A stretch of 40,191 bases of DNA from CAMLIZ01 sp040758375. GTDB lineage: Bacteria > Pseudomonadota > Gammaproteobacteria > Burkholderiales > Burkholderiaceae_C. Shown here one piece after another: positions 33,716 through 40,191 of this stretch. Below the pieces are notes generated by a model. That model worked only from the letters and a program-made list of their open reading frames with translations, did not search any database and was not told the origin of the DNA. The stretch lies in the NCBI GenBank assembly GCA_040758375.1, contig JBFLWE010000057.1, positions 1-40,191 of the forward strand, read 5' to 3'. Positions within the stretch are counted from its first letter, which is position 1, and the number at the start of each line of letters is the position of its first letter. Made by a program: the position numbers and the translations under genes.

Positions 33716-33871
33716 GCAAACCCATAGAAATCAGGGTATGGCCGTAAGGGCGATCCCGCTCCGAACGCCGGGCGACGAAACAAACCGAGCCGTTCGCACA
33801 CACACCCTCGCGGCATGCCTGCCGCGGCCGGTGCACACTCGACGCCAGGCCTGATCGACACCAGCAGCTCC

Positions 33872-34777
33872 ATGCAGAACCTTCATCGAGACACGCCCAT
33901 CTTCTCGGACCGGCGTGCACCGCGCCCGAGCCTGCCCTCCAACCGGCGCGAGTACTTCCTGCTGGCCGTGGCCGGCGCGGCCGTGCTGGCGCTCACGCTG
34001 TACGCCTGGTGGGACTGGCGCGTCGCGCCGGTCCCGGTGTCGGCGCCGATGCCGGTGGCCACGCAGGCCGCGCCTGCGCCCACGCCCGCGTCGGCGGTAC
34101 CGGCGATCCAGTACCCCATCGGGCCCGCGCCCGCGGAGCTGGCCGCACCGCTGCCCACGCTGGAGCAGTCCGACCGCGACCTGCTGCGCCAAGCGGAGTC
34201 GATGCTGGGCCGGCAGGCAATGGCGCTGCTGCGCACCACGGGCCTGGTGCGCAACCTCGTGGCCACCGTGGACAACCTGCCGCGCTCGCATGCGCCGACG
34301 CAGGTGTGGCCGGTGCATCCGACCAGCGGCCGCTTCAGCGTGCTCGCACCGGCCGAGCAGGGCTCGACCGGGCCGGTGGAGATCGACCCCGACAACGAGA
34401 TGCGCTACGTGCCCTTCGTGCTGATGGTGGAGTCGGTCGATCCCCAAAAGGCCGTGGCGCTGTACCGCTGGGCCTACCCGCTGTTCCAGCAGGCGTACGA
34501 GGAACTGGGCTTTCCGGGCCGCTACTTCAATGACCGGCTGGTGGCGGTGATCGACCATCTGCTGGCGGCGCCCGAGCCCGCGCAGCCGGTGCTGGTGCGG
34601 CAGATCCGGGTCGAGGGCCCCAAGCCGCTCGAGCGGCCCTGGGTGCACTATGTCTATGCCGATCCGCAGCTCGAGGCGCTGTCGGCCGGACAGAAGCTCA
34701 TGGTGCGCGTGGGGCCGGTGCACGAGCGGCGCCTGAAGGCGCAGCTGCGCAAGTTCCGCGACGCGCTGACGCATTGA
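33872..34777 (+). CDS. DUF3014 domain protein, membrane-anchored
   Basis: This 301-residue protein has one transmembrane segment (about 27-46, EYFLLAVAGAAVLALTLYAW), a Pro/Ala-rich linker (about 50-90) and a DUF3014 domain in the periplasm: LEQSDRDLLRQAESMLG, LVRNLVATVDNLPR, YRWAYPLFQQAYEELGFPG and RVGPVHERRLKAQLRKFR. The family has no assigned role. ATG 33872 has no good ribosome site; an earlier in-frame ATG at 33815 is an alternative. It stands alone before the two-component pair. Confidence 0.88.
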   Translation: MQNLHRDTPIFSDRRAPRPSLPSNRREYFLLAVAGAAVLALTLYAWWDWRVAPVPVSAPMPVATQAAPAPTPASAVPAIQYPIGPAPAELAAPLPTLEQSDRDLLRQAESMLGRQAMALLRTTGLVRNLVATVDNLPRSHAPTQVWPVHPTSGRFSVLAPAEQGSTGPVEIDPDNEMRYVPFVLMVESVDPQKAVALYRWAYPLFQQAYEELGFPGRYFNDRLVAVIDHLLAAPEPAQPVLVRQIRVEGPKPLERPWVHYVYADPQLEALSAGQKLMVRVGPVHERRLKAQLRKFRDALTH

Positions 34778-34885
34778 CCCACCCCCGCAGCGACTTCGGC
34801 GCCTCCCCCTCCAGGGGGCGCCGCCAGCGGACCGGCGAAGCCGGACCCGCGGCGGCCACTGGGCTGCGGCCGCTGGACGCGGCGC
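34778..34885 (+). repeat. GC-rich palindromic intergenic repeat before the histidine kinase
   Basis: Directly after the DUF3014 stop come CCACCCCCGCAGCGACTTCG, then the hairpin CCCCCT-CC-AGGGGG (34805-34818) flanked by GGCG and CGCC arms, then GGACCGGCGAAGCCGG. From general knowledge this resembles dispersed intergenic elements of Comamonadaceae. It is open in the kinase frame, which lets start prediction extend through it. Confidence 0.5.
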
Positions 34886-34920
34886 AGACGCCGCCCGCGG
34901 GCCCGCTGCCCGCCGCCGCG

Positions 34921-36477
34921 ATGGTGGGCTACCTGGTGCTGTACCTCTTGCTCGACTGGGTGAGCTATGTGCACCCGATGCGCGGCACCAACATCACCGC
35001 CTGGAACCCGCAGGCCGCGCTGGCGGTGGCCCTGCTCGCGCGCAGCCCGCGCCACTGGTGGCTGGTGGCCTGCTCGCTCGTGCTGGCCGCCGTGGCGCGC
35101 GGGCTGCCGCAGTTTTCGCCGGCGGACACCGGCGCCTCGCTGATGCTGACGCTGGGCTACGCCGCCACGGCGGCTGCGCTGCGGCACTGGCTGGGCGCCG
35201 TGCCCTGGGTGGCCAACCGCAAGGCCTACCTGGTCTTCCTGCTGAGCGCGGTGGCGGGCGCGGCACTCAACGCGGCGCTGTATGTCGGCTCGCTGGGCCT
35301 GTTCGGTGCGGCGCCGCTGGAGCGCCTGCCGGCGGCTTTCATGCGCGGATGGGTGGGCGACGCGGTGAGCCTGGTGGTCACGCTGCCCGTGGTGGCGGCG
35401 TTGGCCCACCGGCGGCGGCGCTCGGAAAGCGCCGCGATGCTGCTGACGCTGGAATGGTGGCTGGTGTGCGCTGCCGCCCTGCTGGCCGCCTACGCGGTGT
35501 TCGCGCGGCCCACCGAAGACCAGTTCAAGTTCTTCTACCTGCTCTTCCTGCCGGTGGCCTGGGGCGCCGCGCGCTTCGGCACTGTCGGCGCCGTGTGGGC
35601 GGCCGCGGCGGTGCAGGGCCTGCTGATCCTGGCCGTGCAGGGCTCGCCGTACCAGCCGCTCACGGTGTTCGAGCTGCACATGCTCATGGCGGCTCTGGGT
35701 GCCACCGGCCTGCTGCTCGGCGCCACCGTGGACGAGCGCGAGCAGGCCGAACAGGCACTGCGCGCTTCTCTGCACGCGGCGGCGGCAGCCGACATGGCGG
35801 CCGCGCTCGCGCACGAGCTCAACCAGCCGCTCACCGCGCTGCGCAGCTATGCCCGCGCCACCCAGCTGATGGCGCAGCAGGCGGGGCCGGCGCAACAGGC
35901 CGGCGCCGGATCGCTGGCCGACGTGACCACCAAGCTGGTGGGCGAGGTCAACCGCGCCGGCGAGGTGGTGAAGCGGCTGCGCGACTTCTTCCGCCAGCGC
36001 GGCACCGAGCTGCACCTCACGCCGATGGCGCCGCTGGTCGACGCGGTGCTGCAGTCGCAGGCCGTGCGCGCGCGCAGCGCCGGCGTGGCCCTGCAGGCGC
36101 AGTGCGACCCCGCGCTGCCGCCGGTGTGGATGGACCGCGTGCAGATCGAGGTGGTATTGCGCAACCTGGTGTCCAATGCGCTCGATGCGGCCTCCCAACG
36201 GCCGGACCCGCACCCGTTTGTGCGCGTGGACGCCACGCTGGAAGCGGGCCGCGTGCTGGTGGCCGTGCGCGACAGCGGCGCCGGCGTGAGCGCCGAAGAA
36301 CTGCCCCAGGTGTTCGAGTCGCGCCGCTCGAGCAAGCCGGGCGGCATGGGCATCGGGCTGAAGATCAGCCGCTCGATCATCGAAGCCCACGAAGGCAGGC
36401 TGTGGGCCGAACCGGGGCCGGGCGGACACTTCTTCTTCACCCTGCCGCTGGCCGCCACGGAGGAGGCCGCCGAGTGA
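34921..36477 (+). CDS. MASE1-type sensor histidine kinase
   Basis: This 518-residue kinase has an N-terminal MASE1-like membrane sensor of about eight helices (YLVLYLLLDWVSYVHP, NITAWNPQAALAVALL, FMRGWVGDAVSLVVTLP; residues 1-270), a HisKA domain with the phospho-His (about 298) in ALAHELNQPLTALRSYA, and an ATPase domain with N-box LRNLVSNALDAA, G1 VRDSGAGVS and G2 GGMGIGLKISRS. ATG 34921 is preferred over the in-frame TTG 34774, because the 49 residues between are the translation of a palindromic repeat. Neither has a ribosome site. Its stop overlaps the response regulator start (GTGA). The signal is unknown. Confidence 0.85.
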   Translation: MVGYLVLYLLLDWVSYVHPMRGTNITAWNPQAALAVALLARSPRHWWLVACSLVLAAVARGLPQFSPADTGASLMLTLGYAATAAALRHWLGAVPWVANRKAYLVFLLSAVAGAALNAALYVGSLGLFGAAPLERLPAAFMRGWVGDAVSLVVTLPVVAALAHRRRRSESAAMLLTLEWWLVCAAALLAAYAVFARPTEDQFKFFYLLFLPVAWGAARFGTVGAVWAAAAVQGLLILAVQGSPYQPLTVFELHMLMAALGATGLLLGATVDEREQAEQALRASLHAAAAADMAAALAHELNQPLTALRSYARATQLMAQQAGPAQQAGAGSLADVTTKLVGEVNRAGEVVKRLRDFFRQRGTELHLTPMAPLVDAVLQSQAVRARSAGVALQAQCDPALPPVWMDRVQIEVVLRNLVSNALDAASQRPDPHPFVRVDATLEAGRVLVAVRDSGAGVSAEELPQVFESRRSSKPGGMGIGLKISRSIIEAHEGRLWAEPGPGGHFFFTLPLAATEEAAE

Positions 36478-37082
36478 CCCACCACACCATGCACCAGCGC
36501 ACCGTCTTCATCGTCGACGACGACCCTTCGGTGCGCGACGCGCTGTCGCTGCTGCTCAGCCTGCGCGGCTATGCCACCGCGGTGTTCGGCTGCGCGGAAG
36601 ATTTTCTCGACGTGCTCTCGCCCGACTGGCAGGGCTGCGTGGTGGCCGACATCCGCATGCCCGGCATGAGCGGGCTCGAGATGCAGCAGGCGCTGGCGGA
36701 GCACCCCTCGCGGCTGCCGGTGATCGTCATCACCGGCCACGGCGACATCGCCGCCGCACGCCAGGCCTTCAAGGCCGCGGCGATCGACTTCCTGGAGAAG
36801 CCTTTCGACGACGACATGCTGGTGGCCGCGATCGAGCGCGCGCTGGCCGGGCTGGAAGTCGTGCAGCCCTCCGGCCGCGTGCCGCTGCGCCACACCACCT
36901 TGTCGCAGCGCGAGCGCGAGGTGATGGAGCTGGTGGTGGCCGGCTGCGACAACCGCCAGGTGGGCGAACGGCTGGGCATCAGCCCGCGCACGGTGGAGGT
37001 GCACAAGTCGCGGCTGATGGCCAAGCTCGGCGCGCGCAACCTGCCCGACCTGCTGCGCATCGCGAGTACGCGGCGGCGATAG
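36474..37082 (+). CDS. FixJ/NarL-type response regulator
   Basis: This 202-residue regulator has a receiver domain with acidic pocket DDD (15-17), phospho-Asp59 in VVADIRMPGMSG and Lys109 in FLEKPF, followed by a LuxR-type helix-turn-helix (about 140-200: LSQREREVMELVVAG, ISPRTVEVHKSRLMAKLGA). It is of the FixJ/TodT/StyR type. The start is GTG 36474, which has GGAGGAGG 10 bases upstream and overlaps the kinase stop; ATG 36489 lacks a ribosome site. It is surely the partner of the kinase. Targets are not visible; candidates are the genes on either side. Confidence 0.92.
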   Translation: MTHHTMHQRTVFIVDDDPSVRDALSLLLSLRGYATAVFGCAEDFLDVLSPDWQGCVVADIRMPGMSGLEMQQALAEHPSRLPVIVITGHGDIAAARQAFKAAAIDFLEKPFDDDMLVAAIERALAGLEVVQPSGRVPLRHTTLSQREREVMELVVAGCDNRQVGERLGISPRTVEVHKSRLMAKLGARNLPDLLRIASTRRR

Positions 37083-37088
37083 CGGCCC

Positions 37089-37104
37089 ATCTTCACCAGA
37101 AGAT
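37089..37104 (+). terminator. Stem-loop after the response regulator, no U-tract
   Basis: ATCTTC-ACCA-GAAGAT is a perfect 6-base stem 7 bases after the stop codon, followed by CGGGGGG rather than T. It may be a weak terminator or an RNA-stability hairpin. The rest of 37105-37290 shows only a GGGGGGCATC tract and the ribosome site of the next gene. Confidence 0.3.
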
Positions 37105-37290
37105 CGGGGGGCATCGGCTGATCCGGCTGGTGTGTGCGTGCGTGATCAAGTGCGGTCTGGTTCAGGGATTCGCCCATGTGGCAGCGAAACTTCCGCTGCT
37201 ATGCTCCCCGCGGCCTGATGCCCGTGGCGCACAACACACGCATTGGCAGCGGCGCATCACAACGAAGCGATCCGATCTGCGGAGGGAATC

Positions 37291-38085
37291 TTGGTTCGAA
37301 ATCATCGTCGGCAGGCCCTGGCGGCACTGCTGGGTCTTGGCGTGCTGTTCGGCACGCAGCATGCTGCGGCCCAATCGTCTAACCCGCCCGCCCCCGCGGC
37401 ACCGGCCTCGGCCGCAGCGCCGGCGGCAGCCGTTTCGCGTCACCTGGCGCCGGGCTTTCAGCGGCTGGACGCAGGTGCCAAGCTCGCCGTCGTGCCCATC
37501 GACGTGCAGTTGTTCTCCATCTCCGCCGGTGGCGTGGTTGAGCCCCGAGCCGACTGGAGCGAGGCTGCCAACCGGCACATGCGCGCAGCGCTCGACAAGA
37601 CCGCGCAGGCCCACGCGCTGGAGTCGGCCCATCTCGATGGCAAGCTCGCCGACGAACATGCGGAGGTGATGAACCTGCACGCCGCGGTGGCGGGCGCGAT
37701 CTCGATGCACCACTTCGGCTTCCACAAGCTGCCGACAAAGGAAGACAAGCTCGACTGGTCCTTTGGCGACGCGCTGCGGCCTTTGCAGCAGGCGACCGGC
37801 GCGCGCTATGGCCTGTTCGTGTACATGCGCGACAGCTACGCCAGCGCGGAGCGCAAGGCGATGATGGGCGTGGTGGCGGTGCTCTCGGCCGTGGCCACCG
37901 GCGGGGCGAGTGTCGCCATGCTGGGCGGCGGCATGCAGACCGGCTATGCGACGCTGGTGGATCTGCAGACCGGCCAGGTGCTCTGGTTCAACCAGCTGTT
38001 GCGCACCAGCGGCGACCTGCGGGAAGAAGCCGCGGCAGTCGAGACCATGAGCGCGTTGCTCACTGGCTTTCCGGGCAGCAAATGA
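37291..38085 (+). CDS. Secreted protein of unknown function, first of an M48 protease operon
   Basis: The start is TTG 37291, fixed by GGAGGG 5 bases upstream and by an immediate signal peptide (RNHRRQALAALLGLGVLFG, cleavage at AAA-QS near residue 27). A Pro/Ala-rich linker follows (about 28-50). The 264-residue protein then shows a strand KLAVVPIDVQLFSIS, a helical middle (SEAANRHMRAALDKTAQAH), RYGLFVYMRDSYASAERKAM, a Gly-rich hydrophobic stretch (MGVVAVLSAVATGGASVAML) and ATLVDLQTGQVLWFNQLLR. The last pattern recalls CsgG/LpoB-like envelope proteins, but this is a resemblance only. It overlaps the protease gene by four bases. Confidence 0.8.
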   Translation: MVRNHRRQALAALLGLGVLFGTQHAAAQSSNPPAPAAPASAAAPAAAVSRHLAPGFQRLDAGAKLAVVPIDVQLFSISAGGVVEPRADWSEAANRHMRAALDKTAQAHALESAHLDGKLADEHAEVMNLHAAVAGAISMHHFGFHKLPTKEDKLDWSFGDALRPLQQATGARYGLFVYMRDSYASAERKAMMGVVAVLSAVATGGASVAMLGGGMQTGYATLVDLQTGQVLWFNQLLRTSGDLREEAAAVETMSALLTGFPGSK

Positions 38086-39245
38086 ACCCGTCTGGCCGCA
38101 GGGCCGTGCTGCGACAGGCCTGCGCGCACTGCCTCGCGCTGGCCGGCGTGCCCAGCTGGTCACAGCAGACGGCGTGGAGCCCGCCGGAGCGGCTGCCGCG
38201 TCCGAGCTTCGATTCCGACGAAGGCGGGCTTTGGGCCATGATGGACCAGGAGGAAACGCGCCTGCGTCGCGGCAGCTTCCTGCTGCGCGACAAGGGCTTG
38301 CAGGACTACCTGACCACGCTGGTGTGCAAGCTGGGCGGCGCGCACTGTCCGGATGTGCGTGTCTATGCGGTGCGCACGCCGCTGTTCAACGCGCTGATGG
38401 CCCCCAACGGCATGATGCAGGTGTGGAGCGGGCTGTTGCTGCGGGTCTCCAACGAGGCCCAGCTGGCCGCGGTACTGGGCCACGAGTTGGGGCACTATGT
38501 CTCGCGCCACGCACTGGCCCGGCTGCGCGAGCTCCGTGGCGGCTCCGCATTCGCCACGCTGATGGTGCCTTTGGGCCTGGTGGGCCTGGTCGGCCAGTTG
38601 GCGGCGCTTGCAGGCATGCTGTCGTACAACCGCGACCAGGAGCGCGAGGCCGACAGCATCGGGGTGCAGTTGGCCCAGCGGGCAGGCTATGACCCTCGCC
38701 AGGCAGCCACCTTGTGGGCGGACCTGCGTGCCGAGCTGTCGGCCGGCGCCGGCGGCGATCCTGCCAAGAAGAGCGTGCTGTTCGCGTCGCACCCGGGCAT
38801 AGAAGATCGCCACGCCACGCTGGAAGCGCTGACCCGCGACGCGACCGGCGCGCTCGGCGAAGAGGACTACCTGCGCCACCTCGCACCGGTACTGCCCATG
38901 CTGATCGAGGACGAGCTCAAGCGCGGCCAGTACGATGAATCCATCGTGCTGTTCGCGCGCCGCAGCCAGGGCCGGCCCGAGCGCGGCGACTTTCGCTACG
39001 CGCTCGGCGAGGCGCGCCGCTTGCGCGGGCAGGAAGGCGACCTGGCTGCCGCAGAGCAGGACCTGCGCGCCGCCTTGTCACTGGAGCAGCCGCCCCCGGC
39101 AACCCATCGCTCCCTGGGTCTGCTACTGCGCCAACTCGACCGGCGCACGGAGGCTCAAGAGGCTTTTCGACGCTATCTCCAGGCGGCGCCCGCTGCGGCG
39201 GACGCGGCCATGATTCAAAGTTATCTCAACGATCTCACATCATGA
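38082..39245 (+). CDS. M48-family metalloprotease with TPR-like C-terminus
   Basis: This 387-residue protein has a signal-like or Tat-like N-terminus (GRRAVLRQACAHCLALAG), then an M48 zinc-protease domain (about 50-260) with HELGH (about 134-138), a third ligand Glu in QEREADSIGV and a short hydrophobic helix between them (LMVPLGLVGLVGQLAALAGML). The C-terminal 100 residues (LRGQEGDLAAAEQDLRAAL, HRSLGLLLRQLDRRTEAQEAF) form two to three TPR-like repeats, as in BepA/LoiP-type periplasmic proteases that watch outer-membrane assembly. The domain order is like BepA. Four-base ATGA overlaps couple it to both neighbours. Confidence 0.93.
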   Translation: MNPSGRRAVLRQACAHCLALAGVPSWSQQTAWSPPERLPRPSFDSDEGGLWAMMDQEETRLRRGSFLLRDKGLQDYLTTLVCKLGGAHCPDVRVYAVRTPLFNALMAPNGMMQVWSGLLLRVSNEAQLAAVLGHELGHYVSRHALARLRELRGGSAFATLMVPLGLVGLVGQLAALAGMLSYNRDQEREADSIGVQLAQRAGYDPRQAATLWADLRAELSAGAGGDPAKKSVLFASHPGIEDRHATLEALTRDATGALGEEDYLRHLAPVLPMLIEDELKRGQYDESIVLFARRSQGRPERGDFRYALGEARRLRGQEGDLAAAEQDLRAALSLEQPPPATHRSLGLLLRQLDRRTEAQEAFRRYLQAAPAAADAAMIQSYLNDLTS

Positions 39246-39823
39246 AGAAACTCGCACTCACGCTCGTCATGGCTGCCGTGCTGGCAGGTTGCGCCGCCCC
39301 GCCCACCAAGGTAGGCCCTGGCGAAAGCCAGGTGGGCCGCCTCGCACTGAAGGTCGACGGCAGTTGGAACCAGATGCCCGCGATGCTGAACGTCGGGTCG
39401 GCCACGGTATGGACGCGCGAGGGCCTGCAGATCGACCGCCTGCTCTTCTGGTCGGGAGTGAAGGACGGCGAAGCCCTGGTGCCCGCCGGTCCCAACGCCC
39501 AGGGCCAACGGCCGCAGCTGTTCAAGGCGACGATGCAGCCGCACGAACTGGTGGCGCTGTTCGAAAGCGCCTACTCGGCCGACGGCTCGCTTTTCACGCT
39601 GGAAAAGCTCGAGCCAGCCGACTTTGCGGGACAAAAAGGCTTGCGGTTCGAGTTCTCCGTCGCGCGCAAGTCTGACGACGTGCGGCTGTCCGGTGTGGCC
39701 TGGGCCGTGGTGAGCAACAGCGAGCTGCATGCGCTGGCCTATACCGCACCCCGCGTGGTGTTCTTTCCTCGCCATGTGGGGCAAGTGGAGCAGATCGCGC
39801 GCAGCGTCCGCCTGAAAACCTGA
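39242..39823 (+). CDS. Lipoprotein of unknown function
   Basis: This 193-residue protein has a clear lipoprotein signal (MKKLALTLVMAAVLAG-C, lipidated Cys17, followed by AA, which predicts outer-membrane sorting). The mature part is mostly beta with few Cys; blocks include GRLALKVDGSWNQMP, RLLFWSGVKDGEALV and LFTLEKLEPADFAGQKGLRFEF. I recognise no named family. As the last gene of a coupled set with an M48 protease and a secreted protein it may be a partner or substrate of the protease (inference). A strong terminator follows. Confidence 0.85.
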   Translation: MKKLALTLVMAAVLAGCAAPPTKVGPGESQVGRLALKVDGSWNQMPAMLNVGSATVWTREGLQIDRLLFWSGVKDGEALVPAGPNAQGQRPQLFKATMQPHELVALFESAYSADGSLFTLEKLEPADFAGQKGLRFEFSVARKSDDVRLSGVAWAVVSNSELHALAYTAPRVVFFPRHVGQVEQIARSVRLKT

Positions 39824-39844
39824 GCCGCGAAGCCTGCCAATGAA

Positions 39845-39876
39845 AAAACGGCCCGCGACGCGGGCCGTTTTGTTTT
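39845..39876. terminator. Bidirectional rho-independent terminator
   Basis: CGGCCCGC-GAC-GCGGGCCG (39849-39867) is flanked by AAAA and TTTT that extend the stem, with further T on the plus strand and T from the A-run on the minus strand. It ends the lipoprotein operon and also the convergent small-protein gene. Confidence 0.92.
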
Positions 39877-39889
39877 GACGCTCGCCGTG

Positions 39890-40039
39890 TCAGCGACCGG
39901 CAGCCGAGGCCGCCGAGGCCGGCGCTTCATGCACCTCGATGCCGTGCTTCTCGCCCCCCATGTCGATCGCACCGCCCTTGCTGAGCATCCACATCGCGAG
40001 CGCCGCGAAGACCACGAAGCCGAGAAGCAACTTCCACAT
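39890..40039 (-). CDS. Small single-pass membrane protein, 49 residues
   Basis: The frame gives MWKLLLGFVVFAALAMWML, a hydrophobic helix at residues 3-19, then SKGGAIDMGGEKHGIEVHEA and an Ala/Ser-rich tail. AGAGGAAAG precedes the ATG by 7 bases, which supports expression. It lies 26 bases after the stop of the MFS transporter on the same strand and before a shared terminator, so it is probably co-transcribed and may be an accessory of the transporter, but there is no direct evidence. Confidence 0.75.
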   Translation of the reverse strand: MWKLLLGFVVFAALAMWMLSKGGAIDMGGEKHGIEVHEAPASAASAAGR

Positions 40040-40065
40040 GGCGTTTCTTTCCTCTGCAGTTTGAA

Positions 40066-40191
40066 TCAGTCGTTGGCGTAGATGTTCACGTCCTTGGTCT
40101 CACGCACGAACAGCATGCCGACCACGAAGGTGACCAGCGCGATCACGATCGGGTACCACAGGCCGTTGTACATGTTGCCCGTCTGCGCCAC
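40066..40191 (-). CDS. MFS transporter, C-terminal fragment (cut by window edge)
   Basis: Only the last 41 residues are seen: a loop (VAQTGNMYNGLWYP), one membrane helix (IVIALVTFVVGMLFV) and the tail RETKDVNIYAND. This end is typical of the metabolite:H+ symporter group of MFS (ProP/KgtP-like permeases for dicarboxylates or betaine). The substrate cannot be decided from this piece. The gene goes on beyond the right edge. Confidence 0.7.
   Translation of the reverse strand: MAQTGNMYNGLWYPIVIALVTFVVGMLFVRETKDVNIYAND

Noticed and set aside
34774..34920. N-terminal extension of the histidine kinase from TTG 34774
   Set aside because: The extra residues are the translation of a palindromic repeat and lack a ribosome site; kept as an alternative only.

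Overview
The window is a GC-rich chromosomal segment that reads as a betaproteobacterium of the order Burkholderiales, most likely family Comamonadaceae (Variovorax/Ramlibacter-like). The signs are a Bug-type tripartite-tricarboxylate solute receptor, a PHB-depolymerase-family esterase, a PcaGH ring-cleavage dioxygenase, a FixJ-type two-component pair, short GC-rich palindromic repeats of a kind I associate with this family, and dense operons with ATGA/GTGA stop-start overlaps. I see no rRNA, tRNA, CRISPR array, transposase or prophage gene. The genus is inference.

Layout. 1-2207 (-): a large secreted beta-propeller plus DUF11-like repeat protein, cut by the left edge. 2351-4893 (-): a sigma-54 enhancer-binding protein and a fermentative D-lactate dehydrogenase (LdhA). 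5089-6426: two convergent universal stress proteins, with an FNR/ANR-like site between ldhA and the first. 6642-12043 (+): a malonate operon (GntR regulator, malonyl-CoA decarboxylase, Bug receptor, crotonase-fold protein, malonyl-CoA synthetase). 12183-13610: two orphan genes of unknown function, one (-) secreted and clearly lower in GC. 13715-15132 (-): pcaHG, whose pcaG carries an in-frame palindromic insertion. 15248-19131: an esterase, then a luciferase-like oxidoreductase, a DUF938 methyltransferase, a GFA-family protein and a GNAT acetyltransferase with an internal deletion. 19117-20831 (-): an SDR and a PcaQ-like LysR regulator. 20965-24168 (+): a secreted ExeM/NucH-type nuclease and a thioredoxin-reductase-like flavoprotein.

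24222-33623 (+) is a cobalamin regulon. A cobalamin riboswitch precedes btuB-cobU-btuF-btuC-btuD-cobQ-cobT-cobS-cobC, most of them overlapping. Together they import corrinoid across both membranes and do the late assembly: amidation to cobyric acid, activation of cobinamide, alpha-ribazole formation, joining and dephosphorylation. Genes for corrin-ring synthesis, adenosylation (cobO) and aminopropanol attachment (cbiB/cobD) are absent from the window. The operon ends at a hairpin whose U-tract is on the minus strand, which suggests an antisense-oriented small RNA.

33872-37082 (+): a DUF3014 protein, then a MASE1-type histidine kinase and a FixJ-family response regulator. 37291-39823 (+): a tightly overlapping envelope operon (secreted unknown, M48 metalloprotease with TPR-like tail, lipoprotein) closed by a strong terminator. 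39890-40191 (-): a 49-residue single-pass membrane protein and the C-terminus of an MFS transporter cut by the right edge.

No single region is a clear-cut new system. The best leads are the palindromic repeat translated inside pcaG, the candidate small RNA after cobC, the uncharacterised secreted protein-M48-lipoprotein operon, and the low-GC secreted orphan with its own promoter and upstream C-tract.
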